This document shows positions 62,193-64,000 of a stretch of DNA of 64,000 nt, in pieces. The DNA comes from Gemmatimonadaceae bacterium (GTDB lineage: Bacteria > Gemmatimonadota > Gemmatimonadetes > Gemmatimonadales > Gemmatimonadaceae). The stretch is from NCBI GenBank assembly GCA_035633115.1, contig DASQFN010000106.1, positions 62,001-126,000 of the forward strand, given 5' to 3'. Made by a program: the position numbers and the translations under genes. The notes under the pieces were generated by a model, which was not told the DNA's origin, made no database searches, and saw nothing but the letters and a program-made list of their open reading frames with translations. Within the stretch, counting starts at the first letter, position 1. The number at the start of each line of letters is the position of its first letter.

Positions 62193-63568
62193 CTCGCAGC
62201 GACTGCTGAACGCCGACGGCGGAACCGCGCCGGCACTATATCTCCGCCTGCGAGTGCCAGCGCCAGGCCGAGGTGAGTTGGGAGCAGCAAGGCAATAATC
62301 TCATGATTCTCCTGATAGAAGCCCGGTAGGATCTTCATGACGAGGCCGATACCGGAGAGCGCCACAATGATCCATGCCAGCTGGAGTGTACGCCTCCCAA
62401 CCAGCGGCGAATTTGCGTCCCTTCGCGCCCCCGATCGCAGATGCGCGAGAATCATGACCGCGAGAATCAGTGAAAGAGGCGTTGCCTGAAGGACATTTTC
62501 GTTCCGATAGCTGTGGACGTGATTCGTCAGCGTCCACAAAGCGATGAGGCCGGTGCCCGCGATGCCGATGGCGAAACTTGCGATGCCAGCTACAAGCAGG
62601 AACACCGGACGCAGCGCGCCGGCTCTAGCCCTTGCCGCTTGAGCCAGCCCCGTGAGTATCGCGAACAGCAGGCAGGCCATTGGTAAAAAGTCCACGGCCG
62701 ATCGCCCGGCGCCCCTTGGCTCGGGCTCACGCGTCGCCGCGAACAGCGTGTCTTCGCTCAAGATCAAATGGACGAGCTTACCCGTTCCATCGCGCACCTC
62801 GGCGTCGCGGAGCATCTCGCTGAGCCGGCCAGGGAGGAACGCGAGCTCCCAGCCCGTGACACGGCGATCCACGGGCTGACCAAGCCCCAGCATCGTACCC
62901 GTGTACACGGGAATGTCGCTCTCCATCAGCCGTCGAGTCTCATACCGATAGGTAAAGCCGCTCAGTCCTGTCTCCATTTGAGGCCTGAGTGCTCCGCCCA
63001 GGGCGAGGTCGATCACGTCGCGAACACGCGTCGAACAGTTGTCGAGGTAATAGTCGTAGCTGTAGAAGCGATTCTCCGGCAGAGCGTTCCATTCGACGAA
63101 CCGCGCGAGCGCCGTTCGCTGAGCCGGCGTGAGATTCAGCTCCTGGGCAATCACCCACCGGTTCGACCGTCGGTAGAAATCGACCGTACTCTCGAGGTCC
63201 ATGCCGCCCATCCAGTACCGCATGTCGCCCCTCAGGAATCGCGACATGAAATCGGAAGCTGCGAAATCGAACAGACCCCAGTTGTAGGCGACGTCGGTGT
63301 TCTTCGCCTTGTCGTGAATCCAGATCGCGTTGTGTCCGAATTTTTCCCAGATAGCGTCGCCCGGCCCCATCGTCATCAGATAGATCGTCAGCTGGGAGCC
63401 GGGCACCTGAGCGTCGGACCCCGCCGCCGCACGCGGAGGGGGCTCGGCCGGCTGGGCAACTGCATTGTCGCCAGCCACACTCACGAGGAAGACCGCGACT
63501 AACGCGGAAAGACTGTAACGACTGGCTACGGTGAGAGCTCGGGCCAGCGGGTTCGGCGCGAGCCTCAA
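62189..63568 (-). CDS. DUF4105 (Lnb-type) periplasmic/membrane protein
   Basis: 459 residues. Signal peptide ending NAVAQPAE. Residues about 55-230 are the Lnb N-terminal periplasmic (DUF4105) domain: MGPGDAIWEKFGHNAIWI with the His, and YDYYLDNCSTRVRDVI with a conserved Cys. The C-terminal half has about five membrane segments. The Cys/His pair suggests a papain-like fold, but activity is unproven. Overlaps both neighbours. Confidence 0.8.
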   Translation of the reverse strand: MRLAPNPLARALTVASRYSLSALVAVFLVSVAGDNAVAQPAEPPPRAAAGSDAQVPGSQLTIYLMTMGPGDAIWEKFGHNAIWIHDKAKNTDVAYNWGLFDFAASDFMSRFLRGDMRYWMGGMDLESTVDFYRRSNRWVIAQELNLTPAQRTALARFVEWNALPENRFYSYDYYLDNCSTRVRDVIDLALGGALRPQMETGLSGFTYRYETRRLMESDIPVYTGTMLGLGQPVDRRVTGWELAFLPGRLSEMLRDAEVRDGTGKLVHLILSEDTLFAATREPEPRGAGRSAVDFLPMACLLFAILTGLAQAARARAGALRPVFLLVAGIASFAIGIAGTGLIALWTLTNHVHSYRNENVLQATPLSLILAVMILAHLRSGARRDANSPLVGRRTLQLAWIIVALSGIGLVMKILPGFYQENHEIIALLLPTHLGLALALAGGDIVPARFRRRRSAVAAS

Positions 63569-64000
63569 AGCGCGATCTCGCGGCCCTCTTCGGCGGACCG
63601 GTAAATCGCGTCCACCACTTGCATCACTTTCAGCTGATCAGTTGGCGGCTCGTAAGCGGCCTCCTCGCGGAGCATGGCGACGAAGTGCGCCAGCTCGGCG
63701 CGGTACGACTGCAGGAATACGCTCTCCCGCGCCGCCGCACCCGTGGGAGAGACGTTCGTGGGTCTGCCGTTGAGCTCCTTCACGACTCTCAGCGGCGCCA
63801 GCCGGGCGCTGCCGCGACTCGAGAGCACTTCGAACCACCACCGCTCCTCCTGTCCCACGTACGCCCAGGAAATATCGAACGAGTAGTTGATTCCGCCGGC
63901 GCATTGAAGGTGGACGAGCATGGTGTCCTCCACCGCACCGGGTCGTGGCCTGTCCATGTGAGCCGACACCCGGACGGGATCCGGGAAATCAGTGAGCCAC
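63565..64000 (-). CDS. Gfo/Idh/MocA oxidoreductase, C-terminal part (5' end outside window)
   Basis: The frame is open to the window edge, giving the last 144 residues. FPDPVRVSAHMDR, an internal beta sheet (LVHLQCAGGINYSFDISW..WWFEVLSSRGSARL) and the final LQSYRAELAHFVAML...VMQVVDAIYRSAEEGREI fit the C-terminal domain of this family. The NAD-binding domain is not in view. Overlaps the DUF4105 start. Confidence 0.75.
   Translation of the reverse strand, partial: WLTDFPDPVRVSAHMDRPRPGAVEDTMLVHLQCAGGINYSFDISWAYVGQEERWWFEVLSSRGSARLAPLRVVKELNGRPTNVSPTGAAARESVFLQSYRAELAHFVAMLREEAAYEPPTDQLKVMQVVDAIYRSAEEGREIAL

Noticed and set aside
1-64000. Prophage, integrative element or toxin-antitoxin module
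   Set aside because: No integrase, capsid, portal, relaxase or recognised toxin/antitoxin pair was found; only small repeats and remnants.

Overview
The window is a GC-rich, densely packed bacterial chromosome segment with no plasmid, phage or CRISPR signature. Gene content and style suggest a Gemmatimonadota-like organism or a close environmental relative. The pointers are a GMC dehydrogenase with a gluconate-dehydrogenase-subunit-3 partner, many envelope lipoproteins, GTG/TTG starts, 1-4 bp stop/start overlaps, a LexA/SMC/SPOR set and LolA. This placement is by gene families only; no database search was possible.

Layout. 0-6.3 kb: tail of an unknown gene, valS, a Big_5-type lipoprotein ending in 20 prolines, selA and gmhB. 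6.3-14.1 kb: purN-purH, then a sugar/polyol oxidation cluster (FAD oxidoreductase, Tat-exported TIM-barrel isomerase, GMC dehydrogenase, gluconate-dehydrogenase subunit 3, Gfo/Idh/MocA). 14.0-16.2 kb (minus): polysaccharide deacetylase and a nucleoside-type MFS transporter. 16.2-22.1 kb is the most accessory-looking stretch: CTGCGG repeats, tRNA-Ser(TGA), a gene fragment, a PqqD-like protein, a second GMC dehydrogenase with the small domain fused on, a diheme cytochrome c, small hypotheticals, an AT-rich gap and tRNA-Ser(GCT). 22.2-34.7 kb is mostly housekeeping: gltX, lexA, aminotransferase, FAH hydrolase, dinG-like helicase, rsmI, trxA, mce, pdxJ, ispE and tRNA-Gln. 34.8-42.9 kb: prs-rplY-pth-ychF, then two inverted-repeat elements around a DUF4198 gene, then rpsF-rpsR-DUF2232-rplI-rsfS. 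42.9-54.4 kb: a large peptidase/TolB-propeller/beta-barrel protein, two SPOR proteins, smc, aroF and lolA. 54.4-64 kb (minus): DUF2520, S41 protease, tmk, ylbF, prmC, prfA, rpmE, an IS-like remnant, amidohydrolase, DUF4105 and the end of a Gfo/Idh/MocA gene.

How the genes work together. The two GMC systems look like periplasmic sugar or alcohol dehydrogenases feeding electrons to cytochrome c. The minus-strand run rpmE-prfA-prmC joins L31, release factor 1 and the methylase that modifies it. The rpsF-rpsR-rplI block is a classical ribosomal operon.

The most unusual object is a 733-bp element (38141-38873). Its 72-bp terminal inverted repeats are 92% identical and bracket a four-helix-bundle (S23/IVS-like) gene. 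A 154-bp gene-less relative lies about 0.9 kb away (39776-39929). Together they look like a mobile unit plus its miniature derivative, resembling 23S rRNA intervening sequences but outside rRNA. A different CACAGAG-type inverted repeat (54221-54408) and IS-end-like repeats (60301-60343) add to the repeat load.
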